DNA of 22,028 nucleotides from Bacteroidota bacterium (GTDB lineage: Bacteria > Bacteroidota > Ignavibacteria > SZUA-365), in NCBI GenBank assembly GCA_023432805.1, contig JAEYUG010000063.1, forward strand, positions 1 through 22,028, read 5' to 3'. The position numbers and the translations under genes are program-made. Within the stretch, counting starts at the first letter, position 1. The number at the start of each line of letters is the position of its first letter. Under the pieces are notes generated by a model. That model was not told where the DNA came from. It was given only the letters and a program-made list of their open reading frames with translations, and did no database searches. Positions 7,646 to 15,773 of the stretch are shown in pieces.

Positions 7646-8626
7646 ATGACACGCGACATCATCGAAATCAACGAGGAACTCTGCAACGGCTGCGGCGACT
7701 GTGTGGTCGGGTGTGCGGAGGGTGCGATTCAGCTGATCGACGGCAAGGCGCGACTCGTGCGCGAGGAGTTCTGCGACGGGTTCGGCGACTGTGTCGGGGT
7801 CTGTCCCACCGGCGCTCTCACGGTCGTGAAGCGTGTGGCTCCCCAGTTCGACGAGCAGGCGACGATCCGCAATCTGCTCGCGACCGAGGGCATCGAGGGT
7901 GTGCGGCGCTATCACGAGGCGCAGCGTCGGCATGCTGCCACCGAGGCGGTGGCGGGATTGTCCGATCGGGTGCGTGTGGAGATTCCCGTCATGCAGGCTG
8001 CCGACGAGGGTGGTGTGCGTGTTGGTGCACCGGGTGCGGGTGCGCAGGGTGCGGGTGCGCAGGGTACCTCGGGGCATGGGCATCACGGGGGTGGGTGTCC
8101 CGGTTCCATGCAGCGCGAGCTGCGTCAGGGGGCTTCCCCTGCGGGGATGGCGGCACCGCGCGGGGTGGCGGGTGCGGCGGGTGCGGGCATGGCCGCGGGT
8201 GCGGCATCGGCGGGGACGGGTTCCCCCACGTCCGTGCTGATCCGCAGCGAGCTGGCGCAGTGGCCGGTGCAGCTGCATCTGGTGCAGCCGGGGGCGCCGT
8301 TTTTCCGGAACCGGGAGATGTTGGTGATGAACACGTGCGGACCGATCGCGTCGGCCGAGGTGCATCAGCGGTATCTGCGTGACCGCAGCGTGGTGGTGGC
8401 GTGTCCCAAGCTCGACAACACGGCGCCGTATGCGGCGAAGCTGGCGGCGATCTTCGAGGAGGCGAGCATCCCGAAGGTGGTGGTGGTGATCATGGAGGTG
8501 CCGTGCTGCCGCGGGCTGGCGATGCTGGTGCGGCAGGCGCGCGAGATGTGCAGCCGCGACGACCTCGTGATCGAAGAGCACGTGCTCACGCTCGAGGGCG
8601 CAATCAAATCGGTAACGGTGGTCTAG
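7646..8626 (+). CDS. 4Fe-4S ferredoxin-type protein with conserved C-terminal Cys domain
   Basis: 326 residues from the ATG at 7646, chosen because GGAG (7635-7638) lies 7 nt upstream; an in-frame ATG at 7622 lacks such a site. The N-terminal ferredoxin domain has one complete cluster motif, C13-x2-C16-x2-C19-x3-C23. A second, C43-x2-F46-x2-C49-x3-C53-P, has Phe where the second Cys would be. From memory, CDG[LF]GxCxxxCPxGA is usual in this family, so the gap is probably native. Residues about 115-200 are a Gly/Ala-rich linker with GHGHHGGGCPGS and a GAGAQ repeat encoded by two exact 15-bp copies (8032-8061). The C-terminal domain has LAQWPVQLHLV, MNTCGPIA, ACPKLDN and MEVPCCRGL, conserved in a ferredoxin family of mostly anaerobic bacteria whose role is not settled. 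Likely a cytoplasmic redox protein. The FNR-like site upstream fits an oxygen- or redox-responsive gene. It converges on abiEii with a 3-bp gap. Confidence 0.8.
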   Translation: MTRDIIEINEELCNGCGDCVVGCAEGAIQLIDGKARLVREEFCDGFGDCVGVCPTGALTVVKRVAPQFDEQATIRNLLATEGIEGVRRYHEAQRRHAATEAVAGLSDRVRVEIPVMQAADEGGVRVGAPGAGAQGAGAQGTSGHGHHGGGCPGSMQRELRQGASPAGMAAPRGVAGAAGAGMAAGAASAGTGSPTSVLIRSELAQWPVQLHLVQPGAPFFRNREMLVMNTCGPIASAEVHQRYLRDRSVVVACPKLDNTAPYAAKLAAIFEEASIPKVVVVIMEVPCCRGLAMLVRQAREMCSRDDLVIEEHVLTLEGAIKSVTVV

Positions 8627-8629
8627 GCC

Positions 8630-9424
8630 CTACGCGGGCAGAAGCGGCAGGAGCACTTCCAGAACATACGACGCTGCTTCATCGAGGTCGAAGGGGACGT
8701 CCCTGCGCAGCAGCACCCTGACATCCGCGAGAAACTGCTTGTGCGCGAGCTTCTCGCGGAAGGTGCGTGCGAATTCGTCGCGCCGCACATCGCGACCTTC
8801 CTTGCGGAGGTAGAACAGAAACGCATCGATCACCGCTGCGTCGTCGTACGCATGCGCCTGTCGCGCGTGATGGAGGTCGAACAGGTCCCTTCCCTTTCGT
8901 CGCTGATGGAGCGCACGCAGCTTCGTCCCGAGCAGTTCTTCGAGCGCGAACGTCGTTATCTCACACGCACCTGTGAACCATGGGGACTCGATTGCATACG
9001 GGAACACCGCATGACCGAAGCGGGATTCATGCTCCCTTCCATTTATTTCGATCTTGATCCGCATTGATTGCACTGCGGGATCCTCGGGTACGTACCGATA
9101 GAAGTACGTGAAGCCATGACCGCCGCTGCGGAAGCTCGGGTTTCCCAGCAGTGGTTGCAGCACCTCACGGATTCTGCCGGCGACCCGCCCGATCGGCTCC
9201 CGGGGAATTTGCACCAGATCTATGTCTTCGGAATAGCGCGCGGGTGGATGACAATACAGTTTGTGCAGGGCGGTACCACCTCTGAACGCCACGGCATCCC
9301 GGAGCAGTGGGTCCTCAAACAGATGCACGAGTATGCGGGAGAGGATGAGATCCTGCTCGACCTGTGCGTCGGAAGGCCATGGTGCGTGGGCGCGCCAGTG
9401 GGTGATGTGGGCCCGTGGTATCAA
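8630..9424 (-). CDS. abiEii: AbiEii toxin, nucleotidyltransferase of a type IV toxin-antitoxin/abortive infection pair
   Basis: 264 residues. AbiEii proteins are nucleotidyltransferase-fold toxins. With AbiEi they give phage abortive infection in studied systems and act bacteriostatically. Catalytic motifs are intact: GGTALHK (49-55), YSEDIDL with the Asp pair D67/D69, KIEIN (124-128), ELLGTKLRAL with K168, and KGRDLFDL (177-184). Start: a TTG at 9424-9422 overlaps the abiEi stop as TTGA. It gives the family-typical N-terminus (M)IPRAHITHWRAHAPW followed by DAQVEQDLILSR. The frame continues open upstream to 9991, but that part is antisense-like low-complexity sequence within abiEi and is not protein-like. 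The TTGA overlap implies translational coupling to the antitoxin. The gene converges on the ferredoxin-type gene. Confidence 0.9.
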   Translation of the reverse strand: MIPRAHITHWRAHAPWPSDAQVEQDLILSRILVHLFEDPLLRDAVAFRGGTALHKLYCHPPARYSEDIDLVQIPREPIGRVAGRIREVLQPLLGNPSFRSGGHGFTYFYRYVPEDPAVQSMRIKIEINGREHESRFGHAVFPYAIESPWFTGACEITTFALEELLGTKLRALHQRRKGRDLFDLHHARQAHAYDDAAVIDAFLFYLRKEGRDVRRDEFARTFREKLAHKQFLADVRVLLRRDVPFDLDEAASYVLEVLLPLLPA

Positions 9425-10200
9425 AGGTCGGCCTCGGGGATGCGATTTTCGATGATGCGCCAGCGGTGGTTTCTCGCGCCCTCGCCGGCCTCGGACGAAT
9501 CGAGCGGTACGTAACGAGGGGTTCTCGACGTCAGGACCTGCTTGATGCGTTCCGCATCTGCATGCCTTCCGTGCATCTCGAGCATCCAGCCTAGACGCTG
9601 CAGAACGGGAGTGCGTCGTTCCATCTGCGCAGCGAGCATCAGTCGCGCATCGTTGAGCTGCTCTGAAAGCTCGCCGATCACGGTGAAGGCGTTGTCGATG
9701 CCGCCACACTGCTGCATGAAGGCGACCAGGTGCACAATGGTCAGCTCCGGCACTGTGCACCGGACACGGCCGGTATGGGTCTGGTTCAGTTCGATGAGGA
9801 CGTCGGGTGGCATGTCGCGCACATGAACCTGAATCTCCGTTCCATGGGCGCTGATTGGCCGAAGCGGTCGTGGAGCAAGCACCTGGAACACCTGCGGTTG
9901 CTGATGTGCCGCACCGTGCATCGCTGCCGCCGTGAGCAGTGCAATACAGTATGGGATGCCGACATGGTGCATGAGTGCATCGATGTACCACTCCGGTGGG
10001 ACGATGCCACTTTGAGCATGCTCGAGCGGAACGATGACCCAGAAGTCCCTGTACACGCGCACGATGCGTCCCGATGACTGGAGTCGATGCAGGGATCTGC
10101 GCATGGAGAGTCCTTCGAATCCATTGGCGCGCAGCGTATCCTGTGTGAATGTATACGTCCCCCGCGACTGGAGTTGGTCAACCACTGTCCTGATCGTCAT
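9421..10200 (-). CDS. abiEi: AbiEi antitoxin and autoregulator
   Basis: 259 residues from the ATG at 10200; an in-frame TTG at 10218 would add six. The N-terminal region (about 1-60: TVVDQLQSRGTYTFT, MRRSLHRLQSSGRIVRV, YRDFWVIVP) is the winged-helix 'transcriptional regulator-like' domain of AbiEi antitoxins. The remainder (YIDALM..VGIPYCIALLTAAAMHG; VFQVLAPRPLRPI; VPELTIVHLVAFMQQCGGIDN) matches the AbiEi C-terminal antitoxin domain. In the family the protein neutralises AbiEii without stable complex formation (type IV) and represses its own operon by binding inverted repeats. A perfect 13-bp inverted repeat lies just upstream (10222-10260). The stop overlaps the abiEii start. The locus is somewhat less GC-rich than the men genes, consistent with acquisition, although this is only visual. 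Confidence 0.9.
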   Translation of the reverse strand: MTIRTVVDQLQSRGTYTFTQDTLRANGFEGLSMRRSLHRLQSSGRIVRVYRDFWVIVPLEHAQSGIVPPEWYIDALMHHVGIPYCIALLTAAAMHGAAHQQPQVFQVLAPRPLRPISAHGTEIQVHVRDMPPDVLIELNQTHTGRVRCTVPELTIVHLVAFMQQCGGIDNAFTVIGELSEQLNDARLMLAAQMERRTPVLQRLGWMLEMHGRHADAERIKQVLTSRTPRYVPLDSSEAGEGARNHRWRIIENRIPEADL

Positions 10201-10221
10201 GCTGGCACATGCATGCAATAT

Positions 10222-10260
10222 GTTTGCAATAGTGGACTAGAAAATATCACTATTGCAAAC
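10222..10260. promoter_or_regulatory. Inverted repeat operator candidate of abiEi-abiEii
   Basis: GTTTGCAATAGTG (10222-10234) and CACTATTGCAAAC (10248-10260) are perfect 13-bp inverted arms around a 13-bp AT-rich spacer. The element begins 21 bp before the abiEi ATG, where the promoter must be. AbiEi of studied systems represses its promoter through inverted repeats, so this is the expected operator. A partial third copy of TGTGCAAT lies next to it at about 10263-10270. Confidence 0.65.
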
Positions 10261-10278
10261 AAATTGCACACAATACCA

Positions 10279-12669
10279 TCATCTCAGGAGGAGGGCCTTG
10301 GCTGTGAGGGTGCGGGCGGGGGTGCTGAAGCGGGCGAGGTAGGCGCCGGGGGTGAGACGGACGTTCAGCGGAATGGTGTTGAGTCCGGCTGCGATGGCGC
10401 GGGCGTCGAACGAGGCCACGCGTACGCCGAGCACGGAGTAGAGGTCGATGCGGAGGTCGGCGGGGGCTTCCGCATGGAGGAGCGTGAAGGCGAGGGCGTT
10501 GGGGGTGAGCTGCGTGCCCTTGATGGTCCAGGCCTCGAGCGCGGCGGGGGCATCCGCCACATGCGTGGTGACGCTTCCGTCGTAGGCGATGAGGTGGCGC
10601 CGGTTGATGTCGAGCGGGGTGATGCGGCGCGAGACGCCGTTGGTGTAGGTGACGACGAGGGAGTCGATGGCGGTGGTGCCGCCGAGTCCGAAGAAGAGTT
10701 CGCTCGTGTGCTGGGTGGCGCGGGAGCCGGCGCCCATGCCGGGCAGGTCGCGGTACCAGAGGTTCGCGCCGGCGTGCACGCGCACGCGGGTGCCGGAGGC
10801 GTCGGCGGGCACGCGATCGGCGGCGCTGCCGGTGAGGCGCACGGCGAGCCAGTTGCCCTTGTTCGGGATGTCGTTGCGCAGCAGGCGCACACCATCGTGC
10901 GACGAACAGACGATGAGGTCGAGGTCGCCGTCGTGGTCGTAGTCGAGGCGCACTGCGGTCCACGGACCGTGAATGTCACCGCCGAGCACCCAGGTCTGGT
11001 CGGTGAGCGTGTAGTCGGGGGCGCCGCTCGACAGGTACATCCGGCCGCGACGTTTCGGCTCGCCGCCCGCGCCCTCGGCGCTGTAGGAGATCTGGCCGTG
11101 CCAGAGGTCGAGGTCGCCGTCGTTGTCGATGTCGAGCCAGCAGGCGCCGGCGTTCATTTCGTAGAAGCGGGGTCCCGCCGTCATGTGCACGTCGGTGAAG
11201 GTCGGCGCGCTGCCGCCGCTGCTGCGGAAGAGGAGCGAGGGGTTGGAGACGAGTCCGCGGTAGTCGGGATGCCCGAGGTTGCCGACGAGGAGGTCCGGAT
11301 ATCCGTCGTTGTTCCAGTCGCCCCATTCGCATCCCATGCCGTGGCCGAAGGTCGAGGGATTCGCGGTGGCGACGCCGCGCACGCCGGTGGAGGCGCCGAC
11401 TTCGGTGAAGGTGCCGTTGCCGTTGTTGCGGTAGAGGTTGTCGGGTGCGAGGCGGTAGTTGGCGACGAAGAGGTCGATGTTGCCGTCAAGGTTGTAGTCG
11501 CAGGGAGCGGCGCCGTAGCAGTCGTAGTAGGGCGCGGGCTCTCCCGCGGCGATGCCGGAGGAGGCGGTCACGTTCGCGAACGCGCCGGTGCCGGTGTTGC
11601 GCCAGAGCTGGTCGGGATAGTAGGTCTCGACGCCGGCCTCCTCCTTGCGATTGTTGGCGATGAAGAGGTCGAGGCGTCCGTCGTTGTCGTAGTCGAACCA
11701 GACCGGCGACATGGTGGGATAGTTGTTGACGATACCGGTGGCCGCGGTGATGTCGGTGAAGGTGCCGTCGCCACCGTTGTTGCGGTAGATCTTGTCGTTG
11801 CCCCAGCCGGCGGCTGCGAAGACGTCGGGATAGCCGTCGTTGTCGATGTCGCCCCAGATGGTGGCACCGCCGCTGAGGGCGGCACGCGTGCTGACGTCTT
11901 CGAATCGCCCGTCGCGCGTGTTGCGGAAGAGCTTCGCACCGATGGCGACGTCGTCCCATCCGTCACGGTCGAAATCGACGACGCTGGCCTGCACGGTCTT
12001 GATGGTGGCGCCGGCGGCGGTGAGTCCCGCCGCGGTGGTCACGTCGACAAGCGTCGGTGCCGGCGGAGGTGCGGAGGTGTTGCCGGCGGGACGATCATAC
12101 TCGACGAGCAGGCGGATGAGGTAGTCGCCGCCCGCGAGGTAGTACTTGCCGGGGATGTTGTACTGCACGGGGAAGGAGGATTCGTAGGGATTCATCAGGA
12201 ACGAGGTGTAGGGCGTGCCGGCCTTGTCGGAATCCACACCGAACCAGGGACCGTTGCGCTTGAAGCGGTGCTGCACGCAGACGCGCTGCGTGCCCTCGAT
12301 GCGGACGTTCTGCGAGCGCAGGTCGATGGTGACCCATCCCTGCTGGCCCTGGTAGTCGACGACGACCGGTGGCGTGATCGCGTTGTAGTGGCGCACCCAT
12401 TGCGTGGGCGGCACGGCGCCCTCGCTCGGATCGCCGACGATCCAGATCGTGTCGCGCTGCGCGGCGGTGCCCATGAGGAACACGCGCACTTCGAGCACGC
12501 GGCAGGGTCCCGCCGGCGCAAGGATGACCGACTCCTCCCAGGCATCGGTGATGCTGTTGTGGTAACCGCCAAGCATGCCGTTATCCTTCTGCACGAGCAC
12601 GCCTTGTGCGGAAAGGTTGGTGGTGAAGAGTGCGAGAAGGAGGGCGAGTGAGAGAGACGCAGGGCGCAT
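10279..12669 (-). CDS. Secreted FG-GAP/ASPIC-UnbV repeat protein with T9SS sorting domain
   Basis: 796 residues from the ATG at 12669, with GAGG 7 nt upstream; the longer frame to 12801 only reads through the hairpin repeat. The signal peptide is residues 1-22 (LSLALLLALFTTNLSAQ). Residues 23-195 are an uncharacterised beta-rich domain. From 232 to 581 there are seven FG-GAP/VCBS-type Ca-binding loops D-[FIWY]-[DN]-x-D-G at 232, 274, 326, 391, 451, 513 and 576, several followed by LYRNNG-type strands, predicting a beta-propeller. About 605-690 is an ASPIC/UnbV domain (LAVRLTG, RVRVHAG, SELFFGLGG, IDSLVVTYTNG). The last 85 residues form a type IX sorting domain (LRIDLYSVLGVRVASF, LTPGAYLARF). 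The protein is expected outside the cell and to bind calcium. Its ligand is unknown; surface adhesion or extracellular binding is inferred. It has its own promoter at 12709-12738. Confidence 0.85.
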   Translation of the reverse strand: MRPASLSLALLLALFTTNLSAQGVLVQKDNGMLGGYHNSITDAWEESVILAPAGPCRVLEVRVFLMGTAAQRDTIWIVGDPSEGAVPPTQWVRHYNAITPPVVVDYQGQQGWVTIDLRSQNVRIEGTQRVCVQHRFKRNGPWFGVDSDKAGTPYTSFLMNPYESSFPVQYNIPGKYYLAGGDYLIRLLVEYDRPAGNTSAPPPAPTLVDVTTAAGLTAAGATIKTVQASVVDFDRDGWDDVAIGAKLFRNTRDGRFEDVSTRAALSGGATIWGDIDNDGYPDVFAAAGWGNDKIYRNNGGDGTFTDITAATGIVNNYPTMSPVWFDYDNDGRLDLFIANNRKEEAGVETYYPDQLWRNTGTGAFANVTASSGIAAGEPAPYYDCYGAAPCDYNLDGNIDLFVANYRLAPDNLYRNNGNGTFTEVGASTGVRGVATANPSTFGHGMGCEWGDWNNDGYPDLLVGNLGHPDYRGLVSNPSLLFRSSGGSAPTFTDVHMTAGPRFYEMNAGACWLDIDNDGDLDLWHGQISYSAEGAGGEPKRRGRMYLSSGAPDYTLTDQTWVLGGDIHGPWTAVRLDYDHDGDLDLIVCSSHDGVRLLRNDIPNKGNWLAVRLTGSAADRVPADASGTRVRVHAGANLWYRDLPGMGAGSRATQHTSELFFGLGGTTAIDSLVVTYTNGVSRRITPLDINRRHLIAYDGSVTTHVADAPAALEAWTIKGTQLTPNALAFTLLHAEAPADLRIDLYSVLGVRVASFDARAIAAGLNTIPLNVRLTPGAYLARFSTPARTLTAKALLLR

Positions 12670-12708
12670 GTGCGAACCTCGTTCCGGTATGGGGATGGGG
12701 TGGTTCGG

Positions 12709-12738
12709 CAACCTACGCATGGGGGGGATGGATTTCAA
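12709..12738 (-). promoter_or_regulatory. Promoter of the FG-GAP protein gene
   Basis: On the minus strand TTGAAA (12738-12733) is followed after exactly 17 bp by TAGGTTG (12715-12709), about 40 bp before the ATG. A 13-bp stretch, ATGCGTAGGTTGC, recurs before the M16 peptidase gene at 15749-15761. The Shine-Dalgarno GAGG follows at a proper distance. Confidence 0.5.
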
Positions 12739-12755
12739 CCGGGGAAAGAGACAGG

Positions 12756-12822
12756 AGGGTGGACATCTCCGTCCACCCTGCACCCGCTGAACATCCGTCA
12801 ATAGTGGACGAGGACGTCCACC
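12756..12822. repeat. Dispersed two-hairpin repeat, copy A
   Basis: Hairpin 1 is AGGGTGGAC (12756-12764), a 6-nt loop, then GTCCACCCT (12771-12779). A conserved core follows at 12780-12800 (CACCCGCTGAACATCCGTCA within it). Hairpin 2 is GTGGACG-AGGA-CGTCCAC (12804-12821). The copy lies 32 bp past the stop of the M16-like lipoprotein gene and before the promoter of the next gene. The core differs at one base from that of copy C. Confidence 0.85.
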
Positions 12823-12853
12823 GACCTTTCTTTTCCGTCCGCTGGGAGTCGGG

Positions 12854-14362
12854 TTATTTCACGAACATGTCGTCGACGGGGATGATGCGCACCTTGTCGG
12901 CGGTGATGGCGAGCGGGAAGATCTCGATCTCCTTGTCCTCTGCCAGCACGGCGTCGGGCTTGGGACTCTCGTAGGTGATCGGACTCGGCGCGCCGGCCAC
13001 AAGCGCATCCCGAAACGCGGCGGCACCGCTGGTCACCATCGCGATCTTCACGTTCGCAACCTGCAGGTGTTTCCTGATCGCCGCGTTCACCTGCCCGAGC
13101 GTGAGCGCTTCGACCTTCGAACGGAACAGGTCGATGTACTCGCTCTCGATGCCGTAGAAGCGGCCGTCCATTGCATACCCGAGCTGCTCACCGGTGGTCT
13201 CCGCAAAATGCAGCGCGTACTTGACGAGAAACTTTTTCGTCGCATCGAACTGCTCCTGCGTCATGCCGCTCTCAACCACCTTCGTCAGCTCGCGCATGGC
13301 CGCGCGCAGGGCGAAGTGCCGCTGCGCATGGGGCACGGGACGAATCCACACCTCGAAGAGCTGCTGCCGGCGCACGTTGCCGGTCGGCGGCATCTGACGG
13401 CGTCCCCCGTTCGGAAAGATCTCGATGTACGAGTAGTCGCCGTAATTCATCCCGCGCGCCTCGCGGATCACCTGGTACAGATGACTCGACGAATTGCGGT
13501 GCTCGCCGAACCATGAGTTGAACAGCGCGAGCGCAAAGAAGTCGTCGCTGCCGCGCAGCACCGGTATCGGAAATCCGAAGCTGATCGCCGTCGCGTCGCA
13601 TTCCTTTTCGACGAGCAGAACTTCATGTCCATTGATCGGCGCAACCACCGGGGGTGCCGGCTGCTGCGGCTTCCCCTCGGGCAGGGCGGCGAGATCCTTC
13701 TGAAGCCGCTCGACGAGCGCGTCGTCGTATCCTCCTCCCACACCAATCACCACATTCTCGCGCGTGTACCATTTCGCGTGGAAGGCACGCACGTCGTCGA
13801 GCGTGATCGCGTCGAGCGAGGCGAGCGTGCCCGCGTTCAGATGTCCGTAGGGCGTGCCCGCGTAGACGAAGTCGTAGAAGGCGGCCTTGCCGAGCTCCTC
13901 GTCATTCGCATAACGCAGCTGCCTGTCGATGCTGTTGCGGATGTCGCTCTTCACGCGCGCGAAATCCTCTTCGGTGAAGGCGGGCCGCACGATCGCGTCG
14001 ACGAGCAGCGGGTAGTAGGCGTCGAGGTTGTCGCGGTGCACACGTCCCGTGATCGTGGTCGCCTCCTTGTCGACGCTGGCGTCGTAGCCGGCCGCGAGCG
14101 GGTAGAGTTTCTCGAGAATCTGCTCGTAGCTGTTGGTTTTCGTGGCGCCCTCGCCCACGAGCGCGCCAACGAGGTTGGCGAGACCCTCCCTGCCGGCGGG
14201 ATCGTTCTGTGCGCCGGTCATGACCATGATGCTGATGGAAATGGTGGGATCTCCGTCCACGGGATGGAGGACGGTTGTGTCGGATGGTGCGGTACGGCCG
14301 CATCCTGCGATCATGAGTGCTCCAACGAGACACACGGCGGAAGCCATGGTTGCATGTTTCAT
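12854..14362 (-). CDS. M16-family peptidase-like lipoprotein, non-catalytic partner
   Basis: 502 residues. The N-terminus is a lipoprotein signal (VCLVGALMIAGC, lipobox IAGC with C21), so the protein is predicted to be lipid-anchored in the periplasm or outer membrane. The rest is M16-like: MVMTGAQNDPAGREGLANLVGALVGEG aligns where active members carry HxxEH, but neither the histidines nor the glutamate are present. Later features include LLVDAIVRPAFTEEDFARVKSDI, YGHLNAGTLASLDAITLDDVRAFHAKWYTRENVVIGVGG and the C-terminal M16 half. Two-subunit M16 enzymes pair one HxxEH subunit with one inactive subunit, which fits the gene upstream. Its ATG follows the stop of that gene after a single base (TAA-G-ATG), so translation is almost certainly coupled. 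The substrate is unknown. Confidence 0.85.
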   Translation of the reverse strand: MKHATMASAVCLVGALMIAGCGRTAPSDTTVLHPVDGDPTISISIMVMTGAQNDPAGREGLANLVGALVGEGATKTNSYEQILEKLYPLAAGYDASVDKEATTITGRVHRDNLDAYYPLLVDAIVRPAFTEEDFARVKSDIRNSIDRQLRYANDEELGKAAFYDFVYAGTPYGHLNAGTLASLDAITLDDVRAFHAKWYTRENVVIGVGGGYDDALVERLQKDLAALPEGKPQQPAPPVVAPINGHEVLLVEKECDATAISFGFPIPVLRGSDDFFALALFNSWFGEHRNSSSHLYQVIREARGMNYGDYSYIEIFPNGGRRQMPPTGNVRRQQLFEVWIRPVPHAQRHFALRAAMRELTKVVESGMTQEQFDATKKFLVKYALHFAETTGEQLGYAMDGRFYGIESEYIDLFRSKVEALTLGQVNAAIRKHLQVANVKIAMVTSGAAAFRDALVAGAPSPITYESPKPDAVLAEDKEIEIFPLAITADKVRIIPVDDMFVK

Positions 14363-14363
14363 C

Positions 14364-15704
14364 TTATTTGCCTCCCTTCAGGGTGACGACCGTGCGGGCG
14401 GCCGGAACGAGAAACACCTTCGCAGCCTCCTGCACGTCCTGCGGCGTGATGCTGTCGTACATCGTGTAGAGCGCATCCACCGACGCAATGCCGCCGGTGA
14501 TGGCCACGAAGCGCGCGAGTGCGCCGGCCACCTTGTCGGGCGTGTCGAGCCGCATGAGGAAGCTGTACCGCAGCCGCTTCTTCAGATCGGCGAGCTTCTT
14601 CGCGTCGGGAAGCGTGGTCTGAAACGATGCCGCGGTCGCGAGAATCTCGTCGCGCACCTTCTCGACATCGTCCGCATCCTTCACCATCGTATAGACCGAC
14701 CAGAGTCCCGGATCACGTGTCATTCCGAAATCTCCCTCGAGAAAGCTCACACGCTGCTGCTTGAGCACGAGCTTCTTGTTGAGATCGCTGTTCGAACCGA
14801 AGGCCAGTTCGCCGAGCAGCATCGCCGCGACCATGCGCTTGTCGGATGGGTCGAAGCGCGCGCCCTTCCACGACACGCAGAGCAGAGGAAGCGTCTTTCC
14901 GGCGTACTGCACCGTTGCCGTTCGTTCGGCGGTCTGCGCGGGTTCGATGGGAATCTTCGGCGCCGTGTAGCCCTTCGCCCAGCCACCGTAGTACTTCGTC
15001 GCCAGCGTCATCACATGATCCATCTTGATGTCGCCCGCGACGACGAGCACGACGTTTTCGGGCCGATAGTAGCGCTCGAAGAAACTGCGGCTGTAGTCGT
15101 ACATCGTGGGCATGGCCTTGATGTCGGCCTCGAAGCCCATGGTCGTGGGGTTGTAGGTGTGCGTGGTGAAGGCGGTGTTCTGGAGGGTTTCGAAGAGCTG
15201 CTCCCACGGACTCGTTCTATTCTTGCGGTACTCGCCGTAGACCGCACCCGCCTCGGTCTGGAAGGCCGGTTTTTCGTACCAGAGGTGCTGGAAGCGGTCG
15301 GCCTCGAGCTTCATGACGGTTTCGAGATCGTCGGAGGTGAAGCTGAGGTGGTATGCGGTGTAGTCGTCTGTTGTGTACGCGTTCGCGTCGGCACCCATCG
15401 AGGTGATGAGCTTGTCGTAGGCATCGGCGGGATAGTTCTTCGTGCCGCGGAACATCATGTGTTCGAAGAAGTGCGCGAAGCCCGTATGGCCCGGTTCCCA
15501 TTCATCGCGGCTGCCTGTGCGGACGACGCTGTAGTAGGAGACGAGTCCCTTCGACGGCATGGGAATCATGATGACCGTGAGCCCGTTGCCGAGCGTCTCG
15601 GTTTTCGTGGGATAGGGGAAGACCTTGCCCGATGGGGGATCAGCCATGGCGAGGGATCCTGACAGCGTCGCGGCGAGCGCGAGCGCGAGTAGTGGTCGTG
15701 TCAC
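14364..15704 (-). CDS. M16-family zinc peptidase, catalytic subunit
   Basis: 446 residues from a GTG at 15704-15702, supported by AGGAG 7 nt upstream. A signal peptide covers residues 1-21 (LLALALAATLSGSLAMA), so the enzyme acts in the envelope. The inverted zinc motif is H78-F-F-E81-H82 (HFFEHMMF). E158 in EAGAVYGEYRKN lies 76 residues after H82, the spacing usual for the third zinc ligand. Further family features are TLGNGLTVIM, GHTGFAHF, YYRPENVVLVVAGDI and the C-terminal R/Y region (LARFVAITGG). Length is normal for bacterial insulinase/processing-peptidase subunits. It probably degrades peptides or processes exported proteins; the substrate is unknown. It forms a two-gene operon with the downstream inactive partner and has a TAGGTTG box at 15750-15756. 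Confidence 0.92.
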   Translation of the reverse strand: MTRPLLALALAATLSGSLAMADPPSGKVFPYPTKTETLGNGLTVIMIPMPSKGLVSYYSVVRTGSRDEWEPGHTGFAHFFEHMMFRGTKNYPADAYDKLITSMGADANAYTTDDYTAYHLSFTSDDLETVMKLEADRFQHLWYEKPAFQTEAGAVYGEYRKNRTSPWEQLFETLQNTAFTTHTYNPTTMGFEADIKAMPTMYDYSRSFFERYYRPENVVLVVAGDIKMDHVMTLATKYYGGWAKGYTAPKIPIEPAQTAERTATVQYAGKTLPLLCVSWKGARFDPSDKRMVAAMLLGELAFGSNSDLNKKLVLKQQRVSFLEGDFGMTRDPGLWSVYTMVKDADDVEKVRDEILATAASFQTTLPDAKKLADLKKRLRYSFLMRLDTPDKVAGALARFVAITGGIASVDALYTMYDSITPQDVQEAAKVFLVPAARTVVTLKGGK

Positions 15705-15748
15705 TGCACAACTCCTGCTGGTGTACGGAATGCTGCGAAGTCATTGGC

Positions 15749-15761
15749 GCAACCTACGCAT
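15749..15761 (-). promoter_or_regulatory. Promoter box of the M16 operon
   Basis: ATGCGTAGGTTGC on the minus strand is identical over 13 bases to the sequence before the FG-GAP gene (12708-12720) and lies about 45 bp before the GTG start. The TAGGTTG part (15756-15750) is the likely -10 box. No TTG is found at the -35 position here. Confidence 0.45.
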
Positions 15762-15773
15762 TTTTTCGACGGG

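Noticed and set aside
9425..9991. N-terminal extension of AbiEii to 453 residues
   Set aside because: This upstream frame overlaps abiEi and encodes Arg/Ala/His-rich sequence; the family N-terminus begins at the TTG at 9424.
10087..12651. 854-codon plus-strand open frame
   Set aside because: It is fully antisense to the FG-GAP protein gene and the abiEi start; its Val/Gly/Asp-rich sequence mirrors the DxDxDG loops.
12670..12801. N-terminal extension of the FG-GAP protein to 840 residues
   Set aside because: It would translate the hairpin repeat and the promoter; the ATG at 12669 has a Shine-Dalgarno sequence and starts a proper signal peptide.
12756..12822. Classical rho-independent terminator
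   Set aside because: The stem is strong, but no T-run follows on the minus strand, where the genes are. T-rich sequence (12827-12834) lies only on the plus-strand side, where no gene is transcribed towards it.
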